Source: Perca fluviatilis
Lineage: Eukaryota; Chordata; Actinopteri; Perciformes; Percidae
Assembly (NCBI RefSeq): GCF_010015445.1
Contig: NC_053118.1
Span: forward strand, 21,379,937 to 21,443,936
Direction of reading: 5' to 3'
Length of the DNA stretch: 64,000 nucleotides
How positions within the stretch are numbered: the stretch's first letter is position 1; each line of letters begins with the position of its first letter. The notes beneath the pieces were generated by a model that saw only the letters and a program-made list of their open reading frames with translations, did no database searches and was not told the origin of the DNA. The translations under genes were made by a program, and so were the position numbers. Below, piece by piece: positions 35,491 to 49,600 of the stretch.

Positions 35491-37294
35491 TGATTTGCCT
35501 TTGTTTTATGTTTTAGATTAGTGAAAATCTACAGAAATATCCAACAACAGTACTCAACTATTACATTGGACTGAAATTGAAAAATAGTTTTCCTAAGAAA
35601 TCAGAAAAATGTGTTATTGGTTGTTTTACTTTTGCCTTTTATATGATCAAAATTATGCTCAACAAAAAGAAGTAATTAAAGTTTTGATAGTGATAGTAGG
35701 CGGGCACTAAAAATATAGTAATATGCTTCAGTGCAAACAGCCACACAGGTATAGGTTAGACGTTCCCTACAAACTCTTTGACTCTAAAAGTTTATTTGAA
35801 CACGGTAACGTAAGTAGTGTTGAGGTCGCAGGACTACCTGTTGTTGTGGGTTTTGACAGTCTGGTAATTTGCCATCACTATACACTACCGGTCAAAAGTT
35901 TGGAGTCACTTAGAAATTTCCATTCCACTCCATTACAGACAGAATACCAGATGAGATCAGTTGCATTGTTTTTTTAATCAGGGCAGCAGTTTTCACATTA
36001 CATTATGTGCTTACATAATTGCAAAAGGACATGATTTAATCTGAAAACTGCTGCCTCAGCTGGTATTCTGTCTGTAATGGAGTGGAACGGAAATTTCTAA
36101 GTGACTCCAAACTTTTGACCGGTAGTGTATCTGGACCATATTTTGCTGCCTTCCACTTTGCGACTGAAATAGACACTTTCTGAAAACTAAGGGTTGCCTT
36201 CCAATCTATTGAGGTGTTGCACATTCTTTTTCTAGTACTTGAAACTGTTGGTTTGTGGGTTGTTTGTACTTATTTGGTCACTGCACCTTATAGTGCCTAC
36301 ACACTACACAGCTTTCCTTTATTTGTGTTTTCTGTCTGTCAAGTTAAAGATGACTGAAGTTCATATGACTTTGTATTAGGATGACTGCTGTAAAACAAAT
36401 GAGCCTTAAACTTTTTTTTTTTCCTCTCGTATGATTGTTGGCAAAGATTTTGGAAATGGCAAAATATAAATAAGATTGTGCTTCTTTTAAATATGAAAAA
36501 TAGCTTAAATATTTTAAATACATTTTTGTGATTGCTAAATGTATGTGATTTTGGAAATGTAGCAAAGTTGTTCTGAAAAATAAAGTTGAAATTCCCATCT
36601 GTTGGATTGTCCTGTTAAAATGAGGTGATGGTTGAATAACAGAACAAACATTTTTAATAGTAACATACAAGCATATTCTACAAAATAATTAGTAATTCCT
36701 TGCATTTGTAGAAACGGGACAAATATGATTCCTAGTGTTTGCAACCAACGTGTGACAATAAAAATACAAATCTGCACAGCCCTGTGTATACAATATTTTC
36801 TGTTTAGGCACTTCGATTCCATTATTAACTTAAACTGTTTAAAAAAGATAAGCTGCATCATGACAATCAAAGTAATTATCAAAAAGTGCGCTCAAATACA
36901 CAAACTGTAGAAAATAACTAATTTGTGATGATGATCCCAATTTCAGAGGTATACTTGATGCACTATGATCCATAATATAAGTGTATTGTTAGCTTTAATC
37001 ACTTAACATACGTCCTAAGTATTTAGCATGTAACGGAAGATGACACCAGAAAGCAAGAGCTAATGAGTCCCAGTGTACAAGGCACAAGCTTGAAAGAAAC
37101 AAGGAAGAAGAGAAACGTGAGAGGGTAGAATACAATATGCCTTTGTTTAAGCTGACATTTTGACTTGTGATATTAGTTAAATGACAGGTGTTGAATTCTA
37201 ATAACATTCAAGTGTCCAAGTATGTGACAGTGAGCCAGCATGCACAATACCAGGAGCCTGAAACTGAAGCAGTTAAATGGAATTCAGTCTCTTT
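35491..37294. other. crot/abcb convergent intergenic spacer
   Basis: AT-rich and without a recognisable gene. It holds one Tc1-like MITE (35883-36127). Several 60-110-codon frames around 36344-36910 lack family motifs and look like chance. Confidence 0.6.
35883..36127. mobile_element. Tc1/mariner-type MITE, 245 bp, nearly palindromic
   Basis: Both ends read cactaccggtcaaaagtttg inward and are flanked by TA (35881-35882, 36128-36129). The inverted arms stay almost identical for about 70 nt and resume further in (ggcagcagttttca), so most of the element folds back. It is non-autonomous. Confidence 0.9.
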
Positions 37295-37631
37295 TTTATT
37301 ATTTACACCTGTGCTTCTCCTACTGCCAAATGTCTATCTCTTTTGTGAAAAAGGCCCTTAAAAGTGACACCTAATGAACAGTGGTACAGAAGTTAGACTT
37401 GGCTTTTTGAATGAAATGTGACTTGTCTGATCAAGACCAAGCTATGTGACTTAAAGAGGTACAGCTGCAAGGCAGATTTTCACAAGGCTGAAAGATCCCG
37501 GAGTCAAATCTCCAAACAAGCCAAGCCACATTCAGACCACAACGGTTCCACTGAAGCTGGGCAGGGAAACAAAAGGATTAAAAGCAATCTGTGTACAGTA
37601 GTACTGCTCCCTATGTCCTCTCTCCGCACCC
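37295..37631 (-). other. abcb gene 3'UTR with poly(A) signal
   Basis: TTTATT at 37295-37300 reads AATAAA on the minus strand, about 330 nt after the stop codon. Confidence 0.6.
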
Positions 37632-40600
37632 TTATTCCCTCCCATGGCCCATCTGTGTGGTGACCAGCATGTGGTAGACTCCCTTCTTGGCCAGCAGTTG
37701 TTGATGTGTCCCCTGTTCAACCACCACTCCTCCCTGGAAGACAGCGATGCGGTCTGCGTTTTGGATGGTGGACAGACGGTGGGCCACAATGATACACGTC
37801 CTGCCCTTACTGGCCTCGTCCAACGCCTCCTGAACCACCTGGAAAGAGCAGAATGGGTGAAACTACTTAATTTCCAGTGAGCATTGAGTACACTTCACTA
37901 CTACTCACTACACTCCAACACTGTTATTAAAATGTGAGTACATACTGCATTAATCCTGATTAAATAACCACTACTTTTTATGTGTCTAAATGAAGTATTG
38001 CTGTTTGCTCCATATGAAAGCTCCCATATTATGCTAATTTTCAGTTTCATAATTGTATTTTAAGGTTGCACCAGAATAGGTTTACATGGTTTAATTTTCA
38101 AAAAACACCATATTTTTACTACTGTACTGCACAGCTCTCTCACTGCTGCATATCCTCTTCTCACCCAGCGTTCAGGTCTCTGTTTCAGCTACAGAGTGAG
38201 ACATCTCTTCTTCTGTACTATCTTTGTTTGTAGTTGCACATGCTCAGTAGCTAGGTATGGATCATGTTAGCTGGCTGTTTCCATAGACCGTAAAAGAAAG
38301 GTTGTTTCTCCAACTTCGGTCAGTTACAAGGCAGGATTAGCCGGGAGACTTCTTCTAAACAAGGGCGCACATGTAAGTAGTTCTTTTCTAGATTATGGTG
38401 AACTTGTGTGTGTTGTAGCAGTGCTTTGCCATTGAGAATGAGGTAGCATGCTAGTGCTAGCATGCTAACGGTTGCGGTTAGCCAGCTCGTTTTGGCTAGT
38501 GACGTAAAAAGACGTGCAGATTTTTAACAGCTCACCCGGAGACTGAAGGCAGGACACATTCAGAAACCCGTATCTCACTCAAAACAGCATGGATGTTTTT
38601 TTTCAAAGTTTGTATGCGTGTGGAAGCACCAGAGACACAAAATAACACCCCAAATCCCCCAAAAAGTGATTTTTTTCCCCAAGTCTTGAGTAAGCTATTC
38701 TTTTTAGATCAAGATTGGAGCACAGTATATAAAATCCTCTTTAAACACATAAAAAGATCTAATTTAACACTGTAACTAACTAACTAACTACTCTGTGCAG
38801 TGCTTAAAGGGATACTGCCAGATTTTAAAGCAGCTCTGTGTCATCTTTGTGTGTTTAGATGAACAGTGTTTGGCTTCCCTCCGTGTGCCAGTGCATGGCT
38901 GAGCAGTGTAGGATCACCGTGCCCTGGTGCTTAGTACATTTTAAATTAGATTTTCTGCTTTTATAGATATTTCTACACAATTTTAATCAAGTAAAATTTC
39001 AGCAAAATAACTAATTTTAGTTTTTTTTTTTATTCCCATTTTCCTTCTCATTGGTCTTACTGGTGCCAGTATCGTTTGTGGGAAGTAATCATTTAGTTAC
39101 AGGTGACTTAGTTTAGCCCTCCCTCCCCCATCACTCACCTTCTCACTCTCAGTGTCAAGTGCAGAGGTGGCCTCGTCCAGGAGCAACAATTTAGGGTTGC
39201 GGAGTATTGCCCGGGCTATGGCTATACGCTGCTTCTGGCCACCTGACAGCTGCGCTCCTTTATCACCTGCCTGAGTGTCGTACCTCTGCTCATACAAACA
39301 GAGAGAGAAAGAGAGAGGGGGGCACATGATATTGTTATACTGTCAAACGAAAGAAGCATGATGTAATCCAACACATTTTAGCGTTAACAGTGTTCATTGT
39401 TAATCCTTTCTACTGAAGAGATCATCTGGTAACACTTTATTTTACAGGTCAGTAGTTTTCTAGAAAGAACCATGTGATTGGTACTAATTCAATGGAAATA
39501 GAGAAACCGACTTTTAATTTGGATTTAATTAGTTGAGTTCATAAGCAGTTGTTGACTGAGAGGAAAAAGAGCTGCTACATTTAATCTCAAGTAAAATATT
39601 CACCCATTATTTATTGGAAACTTAACTTCCCATATACGTTTACATATATTTCACATTTTAGCATGTTCAGCAGTGCACTCACTAGACTACTCTCTTAAGC
39701 AATTTATTGAAATTAATTGATTAGAAATGTACTGATTTTGGCACCAGGGTAGCTCACCTAGTAGAGCGCACGGCCATATACAGAGGCTCAGTCCTCAACG
39801 CAGCGGCCACAGGTTTGATTCCGACCTGTGGCCCTTTGCTGCATGTCATTCCCCCTCTCTCTCCCCTTTCATATCTAAGCTGTCCTGTCACAAATAAAGG
39901 CCTAAAATGCCCCCACAACCCCCCCAAAAAAAGAAATGTACTGATTTATGCACTCTCTACGTGAGTTTATCTATTATTAGCACCAAATTGCATATTTCAT
40001 CCTAGGAAACTTCCAAGGAAATTATTGAGAAATGATGGACCCGTAAAATAAGGAAACAGGGACACTTATTCTGAAAAGAGAGATCTCTGAATTTCTGAGG
40101 ACCCATTGATATTAAGGGGGATGTAGTTCCTTCCCTGCTTCTTCCCAATATCCACTATCATCTTTTGCTGACATTCACAAGTAGGTTGTTGTCCTGACAC
40201 CAGCAGGTCGGGTCCTGTACTTCTTTCAGGTAGGCCTTTTCATTGTTGTGTCTGTTATCAGGTCAGCAAAACTTGATGGTGTTGAAGTCAAAAGTGGCTA
40301 CAAAGTTGTATGTGTACAGGGAGTACAGCAGGGGACTCAAAACACAGCCCTAGGGTGCTCCGGTGTACCCTCTGAGGTCTAAGCCAGTTCTTCCCATCTT
40401 TGGTTTGCCTGGTCTCCTTGTGTAATAATGCTTGTATAACCTCAACCCTGTGATGAACTTTTTGCATGACTGCCACCAACTGTTGGCCGTAGCCGAGAGC
40501 ATCAGGTGTGTGAAAACATGGAGGCCACAATAACAAAAGATTTTCTGCTGTTTTCTTATGCGAGCATCCAAACAGCACATCGCCAGGTGTTTGTTTGTGT

Positions 40601-43600
40601 TATCTGCAGGACAGCCAATGGGAAAGGACACGGATAATGTGTTTTTTTTTTTATACATGGGCCTATTTATGAATAATTTGAAACATATTATGTCTGTGTA
40701 TGTTTCTTGGCAGAGGCATTTGTCCACAATAAACAGTTTATTGTCATTAAAATATGTTCAGTGAAACAAAGTCGCCTACATCAAACATCAGTTGTCAACA
40801 ACGCGTCACCAACTGGGAAACTCTGTTATCAAAATCCAGCCCGAGTTTCCCACCTCCGATTCCCACAGGACGTTACGTGAATGGTGACGTTTTCACTCGG
40901 AAAAACGTTTTTCCGATGTCCATGAACGCACAGATGCACTGAATACAAGTCCCTCCTGCTAGGGGATTCTATTGGCTGACTAAACGCCACATTCAACTGA
41001 CAGACTGCATGTGATTGGACCAAAGACCCGTCAGTCAGCGCCATCTTGGATCCTGGCCGAACCGATGGAACCGAGGGAGGATTATTATTATTTTCATACA
41101 GAGCAATGACTAAATAGCCGTTCAGATGAATTTATCGCTTTGGATTTACCCGTCACAGTCTCCGAAAAGTCACTGTCTTCCCAGTTGGATTACTAAACTT
41201 CTGGAAGGACTACAAAGACACCAACATATAAAACAAAAAGGACGTGACGTTGGGTTGAAAGGTCGCGGAGAATTACGGAGATTTGGGAGTTGATTTTTGG
41301 ATTAATTATTTATTTATCACTACAGAGGTGAGTGAGTCATTCAGACAGGCTGGTCTTCTTTCTTGGACACAGGAATAGGGTTGCAAAGGGGTGGAAATTT
41401 CCAGAAACTTTCCATGGCTGGCATAGCTGGGGAATTTTGGAAACATTCCAATTTGGAAACTTTCATGGGAATTAATGGAACTTATGGGAATTTGGATGGG
41501 ATGTAGTCCTTGGGCTCAAATGCAGTACTGTCTTCAATCTGTCTTCAATCAGCTTCAATCTGCTGTAGAATGTTGGATTCTAGAAATGATCTGTGCAGTG
41601 GGTGTGGCCTCACTAGCCCTGCAGTAGGCTAAGTAGTAGCCCAAACCATTGACCTTTAGCTTAACATATGAAGGTAGCTAGCATGCTGCCTTTGATTTAC
41701 TATGGTTATGGTTATATGCGTGCTAAGCTAACTATCAGCGCTGTCTATTGTTTCCAGCCTATCAAGAACAAGTGGGTTATACAATTAACACACATAGGTT
41801 AATAACAATGGGTTATGTTTACACTACACCCCATTTACTGTGTGCGTGCATGTCATTGACGAATATAGGGAGGACATTCAACTGAGGTTGCATTAAATCA
41901 GGTTGTTTTAAGATTATGCTGCAAGATGGGCTTTTTTCCAACTACATTTAAGTTCCCTGTTATAGACTAACAGTATTATGTCAAGCAATATTAAAAATAT
42001 TCAGTTTATTCCCATTAATTCCCGTTTATTCCCGTTAATTGCCATGGAAAGTTTCCAACTTTGAAAATTCTGGAATCTGATCTGAATCTGAATATGACTG
42101 AGACAGAGCATTAATGAAATCATCAGAACCATCACAACAGATACCTGTGGCAGGCTTTCTATGAAGCTGTGAATGTTGGCCGCTGTAGCAGCTTCCTTTA
42201 TCTCCTCCAGGGTTGCAGTGCGGCTGTTGTCTCCATAGGCGATGTTTTCAGCCAAGGTGCAGTCGAACAGCACAGGCTCCTGGGATACAATGCCGATCTG
42301 GGATCTCAACCAGTGGATGTTCAGCTGTTTTGCATCTATATTGTCCAGCAGCTGAAGAAGAAAATGTTAGCAGTAATTATTGTAGAAGGAGTTGTGGAGC
42401 TTGTTGTCATGTAATAACGGAAAGTTTCGGTCTCCCCTTACTCCTGAGTAAAATATTTGCCTCTTTAGCTGCTAAATACTCGTGTTTTGCCAGCTAGTTG
42501 GTCATTTTGTTTGTGTGCGTTTTTGTGCTGAGCACGTAGTTAGTGTGCAGGGGTTTTTTAGAGCTTATTTGCTGAAAATAGCTGCCTGCTGTGACCGAAA
42601 ACGAGGTTAAAGGGAAATTTCAGCGATTTTCAACCTTATCTATATCTATCTGAATGAGGGATGGTGTAAAAAAGCCTGCTGCTCTTTCCAATGTTCTCTG
42701 TGTCTCTGGAGCTCAGCCGCTAAGCCGGCCATAGCTGCAAATGAAGTCGCCGCTAGCATGCAATGCATTGTGGTACCTAAGGCACAGCTGCCACAGCTCC
42801 GTGAGCAGGAGAACTTGCTTACTTATTTCTCCAGTAGACTACATATACCATCAGTACTGATTTAACATCCACATCCAATTTTCCCTTTAATGTGAGCTGT
42901 GACCGCGAACCAAAATAGTCAAGTTGTGGGCCGGCTAACTTAAACAATGGTGAAAAACTGAATAAAGTTCCACAGAGCCAAGGGGCAGTTTGATCATGAT
43001 TATCTAGGAGTTTGTTTTAAAAAGTATTGCGCATCACATGAAAATATTTCAAAAATAGCTGAAGATGGGCTTTAAAAAAGTGACCTTAAGATAGCAATCA
43101 ATATCCTTCTTTTCTTTATCAGAAGACAATAGCAATAACAGGAATCCCATCAAGATTAAAAGGAACCTGCTGGTGCAGTAAAGATAAAAACACACGCAAG
43201 CCTCATCTAGTCTCTAGTTCAGTGCTGTAAAGCAGTCATAAACACACTGGCCACCTAACCTTTAGCTAGCTGACAGTAGGTGAAGAGGCACAAGTGTTAA
43301 TCAGCCAGTTACACAGAGCGTGGGTGTATATTTGTCTTCTCACCACTCTCCCCTCTCTGGGATCGTAGAATCTCTCCAGCAGCTGGATGGTGGTGCTCTT
43401 TCCACAGCCGCTGCTCCCCACCAAGGCCAGAGTCTCGCCCTTTTTCACCTTCAGATTCATCCCTTGGAGGATGGGCACATCAGGGCGTGAAGGGTAGTTA
43501 AACTTAACACTATCAAAGTGCACATTACCATCAAATTTGTCCTGGGGTTTTAAGAGATGACACAAAAGATTGGTATGTTATTGTACCTGTGTGTAAAGAG

Positions 43601-46600
43601 CTGTATTATAAGTGTTGTGTTTGGTGTGTGGGGCTTTGTGTTTTATACCGGTGACTCTCCCTCCTGTGAAAGATTGTCAATGGCGGGCTCTTTGTCCAGC
43701 AGCATCATGAGGTGTGAAGCTGAGATTTTGGCCTTAGCATAGTTTGGAGCAAAGGAGTTGGCTTCTCCGAGAGCCATTGCACCGTACAGAACAGCCGAAA
43801 TCACACTGGGAGAGGAAGTCAAATGCACCTTTTACCTTTCACATTTGCGTGTTAAATGGCATTACATAGATAAGGCTAAGCTAACATGGACCAATGACAA
43901 TTTTTATTAAATGTTGAATGTAAAAAGACAATATACTTTTACATTATAGCCACCTGATGTTACCTATATCCTCTTTTAATTTACGCATAATTGGTTCCAA
44001 CTTAGATTTTGCAGTTTTTAGCAACATGGCTTTCGGGATGGCAATGATGGCCGTGCAGTAGGTCCACCACTTTGGTTTAAACAAATATCTCAACAACTAT
44101 TGGATAGATTGCCCTAAAAAATGTCATGGTGCCCAGAGGATTAATTTTACTGACTTTTGTGATCTCCTGACATTTCCTGTACTGCCACCCTTATATTGAC
44201 ATTTGTGGTTTTCAGTGAAAATTCCTAACAAATATTAAATGGATTGCTGTGAAATTAGATCTAGTTTCCTTTCATTTTGTCAAATACTTTGCTTTATAAC
44301 CAAAAACCTGCAAAACTAATGGCATTCCCATCAGCCTCGCTGGATTTTAAATTAGCAAATATTAGCATGCTGACACACCAAACCAAGATGGTGTTTATTG
44401 TGATATCTGCAAAACATTAGCATGTTAGCTTTGTCATGTTAGTATGTTAGCATGCTGATGTTAGCATTTAGCTCTAAGCGCCGCTGTGTGTGAAGTAGGG
44501 ATGCACCGAATCCAGGATTCAGGTTTGGATTCGGCTGAATATTAGGCTTTTTGACGGGTTCGGTTTCTGCTGAACCTTAGAATTTTTCTCCACTGAACCC
44601 TACGCTTGCACTAGGCGCGCTGAGCTGGTCGACGTAACGATGATTACGGGAAGGTGTTTACGTAGGTGGACCGTTCAATGCAGTAGGCTATGAGCAGTGC
44701 TTAATTTGTAAAGTGGGAGGTCCCGGAGCGCAGAGGGGTGGATCCGGCTCAAAACGGGGGTTGGAAGTAATGGAACAAAAAAATGACACTGCCTAGTAGC
44801 TTCTCTGACTAAAAAAAATCTAAACAATGATGTGTGTACATCAGGGCAATGTTTATTTTTATTTCAGAACACGCACTGCATTGGGGGCCTGTTTCACAAA
44901 AGCAGAATATATAAATCCAGGATAACTGATAAAGCGAGGCTTGACCTAGTCTAATCTGTGCATCCTGGCTTGGTGCGTTTCACGAAGGCCAAGCCAGGCT
45001 GAGGAGGAGCGACTAGGTTGAGCCAGGCTGAAGTAATTCAGATAGATGTGTATCCACGGCTTTCCTCAAAAGACCGCGAGGTTGATCACAGATTTACTGA
45101 TGCCAAAATGGAGAATACGCATTGTACATACTTTATACAGAGTGAGCAGCAGCTTCTTGTGGAAGTATGATGACGTGAAACACATTATTTGTTTAAAAAG
45201 AAAAGAAACACGGCCGCTGTAATGAAACAGCGAGAGAAAGCGAGGCAGACGATCACGGACCGACTGAATGCGTAATTGTAGCCTAAACATATACATTAAC
45301 TGACCACGGCTCTGAATTGAAGCCGTCATAATCATTCCATTCAAGGATTAGGCTACTAATCATTTTCACAAATTAACAGTTGCACTCTTTGCCTTAAAAG
45401 TAAGCAGAAGATAATGTTACTCAGGAAATTTACAATTAAGATCAATTTTCTACAACGCTAGAATATGATGCGTAAATATCTCTTTCACTCTGTTCCTCCC
45501 TCTCTCTCATGGGCTAAAATATAAGTTTCCTAAGTCATATTAACTTCCACTGCTCGCTTTTAATGCAAAGTGTACAACTGTTCGTTTTTGCAAATGACAG
45601 TGACTCATTGAATGGTTTCAGTTAAGAGCAGTATTTCATAAATGTATATTTTTAGACTATCATTCAGTTGGTCCGCTATTATCTGCCACGCTTTTTCTCG
45701 CATTTCATTTTTTTATTTTTTATAGAGGCCGAGTTTCCTTCTCTACATATTATATGCTTTGCTCCCTTGTATATATGGACATAGAAAATAAAGACACTGA
45801 AGAAATTGGACTCTAAAATCTAGAAACTATTAAGATAATTAAGTGATAAATTCCATGCACACTGTAAACATGAATGGAACAGAGTGATATTCATCTGTTA
45901 TTTCCCCCCAAATATAAGGTCAAAAACCATTGAGGTGTCCTCTCCCTGTTACATGAATGTACAGTAGCCTACATCACTAGATAGGTACTGGTCCAGTGAA
46001 CTAAGACTATAATTTGGGAGGATTGTACAATTAGGATATGTTCTTAAATTGTACAATCATCCCAAATTATATTCCCAGTTTACTGGACAACATAAATTGT
46101 GTGCTAAAAATGCCAAATACAATGCACATGGAAGTGGAACAAACATGATCCTTATTGTTAAAGAATTTAAAAAAAATTAATCAACTAAAATAATTCAAGG
46201 TGCATTGGTCAACTATAGAAATGTACAGCATTGTATGTATTGCCCTTAGTAACAGACTTCATTTAAAACACATTTGAAATGTTATCAGCCTTTTGTAATA
46301 AACTCAACAACTGAACAGCAGTCTTCATACAGCAATATAACAGTAACAATGACTGTCAGATGAATAATTATAAATAAAAAAATAATGGTCACAACTTTAA
46401 ATAATAACAGTACTTAAATAAACAGCAATATGCATCTGTTGTATTTTAATCCAGGCTGATAATAACAATAGGGTAAAACCAGTGCTGGGTGATCAGAAAA
46501 GGCTCCAGGATTAAATAAATCCTGACTGTTAGCCTGGTCAGGAGCAGGCTAGCTGTACAGAATAAATCTCCATGGTGATTTATGTGCCTCCGCTTTCGTG

Positions 46601-49600
46601 AAACCGAATCAAGGCTTAATTCATCCAGGATAACTGGGAAATCCCAGCTTAATCCCTTATCTTGGTTTTGTGAAACAGGCCCCGGTGCGAAATGTAAAAA
46701 AGTTTTCACAGGCAGCAGTTATCCATCGGACTATTAAATTAACCAAGAAACCCACCGTGGTCTCTACATTCTTGATCGGCAGAAACGTTTTTTGCTTGTT
46801 TGGGATCCGACTGGCCAACGTATTTGAACAAGTTAAGCAAACTTTGTTGTCTTTTTGACATTTTTCCCGAGTGAAATGAGGCTATAACAGCAATCTCAAC
46901 CAGCACAAGTGCAGCGCCGCGCTGTTGAAGTCTCCCCCCTCCGTCTTACCCTGAAAATTCACCTCAAAACGCATCGAAAATGAAAACGGAGTGTCTATTT
47001 GCACCCCCGGTACGAATAGCCTCGGCCACACAGCTGAGCTATTCACACCCTGTAACGTAACAACAAAAACACGTTGCTCGCGTGCACCGAAATCATGGCG
47101 GACGTTCATCTTCCATGACCGCAAAAACTGGCAAAGTTTTGTCTCTAAAGTTTATAACAATTGAATTTCTAGCGGAAAATGGATACTACAGTTGCGCTTT
47201 ATGTCTTCAGTGAAAGCATACAACCGTTAGTTTGTTAGTTAGTACCTATTTTTTGTATACAGTACCGTTACCTAGCAACCGAGGCTTGAAGAAACCAAGT
47301 GGTAAACAGTTATTCAATGTTCTGTAAGAACTGCTAGGTGAGTGGTTAGTATGCTTACCTTTGGTATGGGAGTTTGGAGTTTGATTCCACTGTGAGGTGA
47401 TCTTATTTTTTTAATTTTGGATTGGATAATTTTGCATGTAATTGCGCAAGTCAGTTTTTTGCAGGGTGGTAGGGGAAGACTCATGAATATGCCTGCTCTG
47501 GTTGGGTTGGTTAGGTTTAGGCAAGAGGAGTGCGATTGGTTATGGTTAGGGTAAGAATGTCAGGGCCATAATATTCCAAAAAGGTGTAATACATGAGTAG
47601 TATGGATAACTGTGTGTAACTATATGCCAAGGTACTGTAAATGCACAGGGGTGCAAATAGCATACATTGATATTTGTACCAGACGGGGTATTAATAGAAC
47701 ACATTGCTGTGTGCACCGGCAGGGTATGAATAGCATTCATTTCTAATTGCACCAGGGTACAAATAGCATACACTGCTAATTGTACCAGGGGTGCAAATAG
47801 CCTCACCCAAATGAAAACACAAGATTTTTTTAAAACTTCAATGGGGACTAACAAAACAGATAACAACATTGAACACTACACAAACAGTAGTTTATTTTTT
47901 TCATTTAGGCGATACATTTTTCCTGGTGAGACAGGAGGTGCCGGATCCAATAAAAAAGGTTCCCGGATCCAACGTCGGAGGTGCCGGAACATGTTCCGGC
48001 GTGTTCAGGCTCAAATTAAGCCCTGGCTGTGAGAAAGTGAAAATGGAACTCGCGGGCAGAAAAGGCGCTGCCCGGCAGCGCCCCCAGCCAAAAGAAGGCA
48101 ACCCAAGCCGAGCCACATGCCAAACCCGCAATGCCGACCTGTCCCGCAGCGGCAAGGACCCAAAACAACACACAACAAATGATTCTCCCTACAGTGGGAC
48201 CGGAGTGACCGAACGGCCGGCTGCTGCTCATTAGCTAGCGTTAGCTTTCTAATTTCACCCACCCAACATGCCTTCATCATACAATGGTTAGCGATAGAGA
48301 TAATTTGCCAAACAAAATTGTCACTCATCTGGCGATAGAGATGTGTTTTCCTACGATGTGAAAAGAGCGTGTGAATTCAACATTAAGTTGTTACATTTAA
48401 CTATTTTAGAGACTGTGGACGTTGTTTACTTCATTAATGTGTTTACTGTGTTAATGGACCGAGAATGGGAGCAGGATTCGGTATTTGGTTTCGGATTCGG
48501 CAGAATCTTAACCAGTGGATTCGGTATTTGGCCAAACCCCAAAAATCTGGATTCGGTGCATCCCTAGTGTGAAGCCTCACACTAAAATTAGCATGGCTGT
48601 AGACTAGTGTTGTTTTGACACTGATAACATTTCATACAATACAATGTATTCTGTATCTGCTTGTTGCTTTATTTTTATAAGCTACATCATTCTGATATTG
48701 AGTGAAATAGTTATTTATCCCAAATTTTTTTTTTTATTATAGCACAATAACACTAAATGCAGTTCTAGATGTCTTGTGCATCACTGTAAATACATTTCCT
48801 AACATTCAGCCTGAAACACTGGGTGTCTGAAAACCTTTGGAAAGTAATACAAATCTGAGGGTTTACAATGCATGCGTGTGTAACATAAAATGCTTCTTGG
48901 TGATGAGGAGTTAATATTTCTGTGTTTTATAGTTTTATGTTCCTTCAGAAGCCCATGGTGCAATGACCTTTGGACATCCTCTTTGTGTAACAGGCAAAAT
49001 ATAAATGAAGGTGGATGGCTCCTCCTCAACAATATCACACGTTATGTTACGTTTGCAGCCTAAAACACGTGTGTGTGTCTGTTGGATGACCAAAGGTACA
49101 GGTGACTTGTGGGACCATATCCTCTGGGTTTGAAACCAACCCATTTACAGCGTCACCTCGGATACTTCAGGCCAGGGTAATAATTATAAGCCATATAAAC
49201 AGCTTCTCCTCCCAAGAGCAATGCTTTTGTCTGATTTTACCTGCTGGTAGGTACCAGTTATAAAGTTTAGATTCTCGGCCCGAGCCGTTATTTTCCGCCA
49301 CTATCCTCGGGCCGGGCCCGGGCCAGACCCTTGATCAAGCGATTATTTTTTATTTTTTTTAAAGCCTAATTGGGTGGGGAGAAAGCTATGCCATAATCAG
49401 AAATATTATAAAATATATATAGGCTATATAAAAGTAACACGTGTACAAAAGTTAGGCTGCAGTTACAAAATGCAACACGTGTCATGCGCGGAGTCTCCCC
49501 TCTACTCGCACGCATCACACCGGGCCTGCTGTGCTGAATAAACAAACAGCGCAGTTTACATGCTTCGTCCTTGTTGCATTATTCTAAACAGATTTCTGCA

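Larger units (their letters stand above)
44695..48025. mobile_element. hAT-like element B, nested in A, 3331 bp
   Basis: The left end cagtgcttaatttg and the right end caaattaagccctg are inverted copies. 8-bp flanks GCTATGAG (44687-44694) and GCTGTGAG (48026-48033) differ by one base. Further inward, the GC-rich inverted-type motifs ggatccgg and ccggaacatgttccgg occur. After removing element C about 1.5 kb remains, with no complete transposase frame seen. Confidence 0.8.
44496..48566. mobile_element. hAT-like element A, 4071 bp including nested insertions
   Basis: The ends tagggatgcaccgaatcc and ggattcggtgcatccctag are inverted. An exact 8-bp target-site duplication GTGTGAAG lies at 44488-44495 and 48567-48574, diagnostic of hAT. 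Subtracting element B leaves about 0.73 kb of A sequence, rich in attcgg repeats and without transposase, so A is non-autonomous. It lies in abcb intron 22. Confidence 0.9.

Noticed and set aside
36344..36910. Open frames of 60-115 codons on both strands between crot and abcb
   Set aside because: AT-rich sequence with no family motif and no splice or promoter support; chance frames.
39739..39931. Possible tRNA gene (A and B boxes present)
   Set aside because: The body does not fold as a tRNA, has an extended pyrimidine-rich tail and is flanked by a target duplication; it is a SINE.
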